Assembly: GCF_005406215.1 (NCBI RefSeq)
Contig: NZ_NXMA01000007.1
Span: 27,914 to 91,913, forward strand
DNA: 64,000 bases
Source of the DNA: Campylobacter aviculae
GTDB lineage: Bacteria > Campylobacterota > Campylobacteria > Campylobacterales > Campylobacteraceae
Direction of reading: 5' to 3'
A program made the translations under genes and the position numbers. The notes under the pieces are model-generated. The model did not search any database and was not told the DNA's origin. It saw only the letters and a list, made by a program, of their open reading frames with translations. Each line of letters starts with the position of its first letter. The stretch's first letter is position 1. Positions 63,226-64,000 of this stretch are shown here, piece after piece.

Positions 63226-64000
63226 TTAAACCCTAGTTTGTCCTATGAGATTATTTAATCTATCCATTATAGATCCAACATAAGAATTGATACTTTCACT
63301 ACTTGCTTTCCAGCCATTAGCTTTTGCTTGATTAAGCTCTCTTTCAAACCAAGCTCCACCACCATAACCTATGTGATTTTGCCATTTAATTCCTTTTTCC
63401 ATTGCATAAATACCTGCGTCAAACCAACCATCTTGTGCATAGCCTTTTAATAAACTTGCAAAATCAACCTTACCTGTCATGATGTCGTCTAAGGAAGCTA
63501 ATGATCCATCAAAGCTTTTTTCTAGCTTGGCATTGGTGTAAGATTGGACTGTAGGATTTAATTGAGTATTACCCCCTGCTAAAACTTCTGCACCACCAGA
63601 GGATTTTAAAAAACTCATAAATAAATCTTCTTTAGTATAAGTTCCATCTTCATTTTTTGGATAAAATGACATATCAGGATTAAAAGTATATCTTGCACTA
63701 TCTTGATCTAAAATTTGAGTTTGCATACTTTGAGGAGTAAAATTTAATGGCTGCAATCCCACGTTAATATGTGCAATCGTTCCTAATTGTTCCATTTCAT
63801 CGTATTGTTCTTGGGTGTTATAATAATTTGTTATGGTTTTATCTTCCAAGCGATAAGGTATTTCCAAATTTTTATTATTTAAACTATATCCTTTAGGCAA
63901 ACTATTTAAATCTGCTTCACTAAAACTTGTTTTATTGGTATCGTTAAAAGTATGATTAATAATATCATTGAATTTATCATAGTATTGCTTGATAGTATTT
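63226..64000 (-). CDS. Uncharacterised protein, 5' end outside the window
   Basis: The frame is open past 64000, so the apparent TTG start at 63900 is an artefact and at least 258 residues are visible. I recognise no domain. The visible part is acidic to neutral, hydrophilic and rich in Asn, Tyr and Gly, without cysteine or membrane helices. Features include MSFYPKNEDGTYTKEDLFM near the middle, which faintly recalls an EF-hand-like or surface-protein segment, and GYGGGAWFEREL near the C-terminus. Low cysteine and high Asn/Tyr suggest a secreted or surface protein, which is inference. The 140 nt between tRNA-Phe and this gene show nothing of note. Confidence 0.7.
   Translation of the reverse strand, partial: NTIKQYYDKFNDIINHTFNDTNKTSFSEADLNSLPKGYSLNNKNLEIPYRLEDKTITNYYNTQEQYDEMEQLGTIAHINVGLQPLNFTPQSMQTQILDQDSARYTFNPDMSFYPKNEDGTYTKEDLFMSFLKSSGGAEVLAGGNTQLNPTVQSYTNAKLEKSFDGSLASLDDIMTGKVDFASLLKGYAQDGWFDAGIYAMEKGIKWQNHIGYGGGAWFERELNQAKANGWKASSESINSYVGSIMDRLNNLIGQTRV

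Overview
This window is AT-rich, densely coded DNA with short intergenic gaps, ATGA stop/start overlaps and long homopolymeric G/C tracts. It carries a tmRNA whose tag reads ANNVKFAPAYAKAA, capsule genes of the Kps type, pseudaminic acid genes and the futalosine menaquinone genes mqnA and mqnE. Together these point to a thermotolerant Campylobacter of the jejuni/coli group. Gene content and local order resemble C. jejuni NCTC 11168 read backwards (about Cj1414 down to Cj1360, then Cj1297 down to Cj1283, numbered from memory). Protein sequences such as PseB and GapA look clearly diverged from the C. jejuni versions I remember, so a sister species is likelier than C. jejuni itself. I cannot name the species.

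Layout. Positions 1-5977: the end of a capsule locus (partial kpsC, kpsS) followed by a small unit of an alpha/beta-hydrolase-like membrane protein, a cytochrome P450 and a small membrane protein. 5974-15007: acpS, fliL, a phosphohexomutase, a DUF1090 protein, rsfS, nadD, and the run gapA-pgk-tpiA-fabI-hydA2-like. 15040-21597: a catabolic-looking operon (PrpD-family enzyme, fumarase/aspartase-superfamily lyase, PLP beta-lyase, DcuC-like carrier, RidA) divergent from a YheO/DauR-like regulator, with a perfect palindrome between them. Two of its genes are out of frame here: the lyase by an ordinary indel and the carrier by a G9 tract. 21700-23302: a small operon ending in flavodoxin behind two Fur-box-like sites. 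23477-31724: a polyferredoxin, selA-selB, a DsbC-like protein, a lipoprotein, an MFS transporter, rdgB and a 26-codon membrane ORF. 31675-35413: an RND exporter with mlaC and mlaA. 35454-44524: purine salvage and transport, mqnE, glmS, fumC, a PerM-family protein, ruvB and an Hpt-like protein. 44526-44885: ssrA.

Immediately after ssrA the order departs from C. jejuni. About 1.4 kb of almost gene-free DNA (44886-46287) holds five copies of a TGTAACTATC motif, one orphan ORF and inverted repeats. The flagellar glycan locus then begins abruptly: an SDR enzyme with a G8 tract, an ACP, a KAS III-like enzyme, two AAC(3)-family acetyltransferase-like genes (one switched off by a G10 tract), a DUF4910-type protein, pseC and pseB. 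53542-62856 is housekeeping: dcd, accB-accC, a SurA-like PPIase, gltX, malic enzyme, upp, mqnA and the ktrA/ktrB potassium uptake pair. The window closes with tRNA-Phe and a partial unidentified protein.

The main points of interest are the regulated, partly switched-off catabolic operon, the repeat-bearing junction beside ssrA, the contingency tracts in the flagellar locus, the Fur-type control of flavodoxin with two uncharacterised partners, and several uncharacterised small or orphan proteins. I found no CRISPR array, insertion sequence, integrase, rRNA or complete phage.
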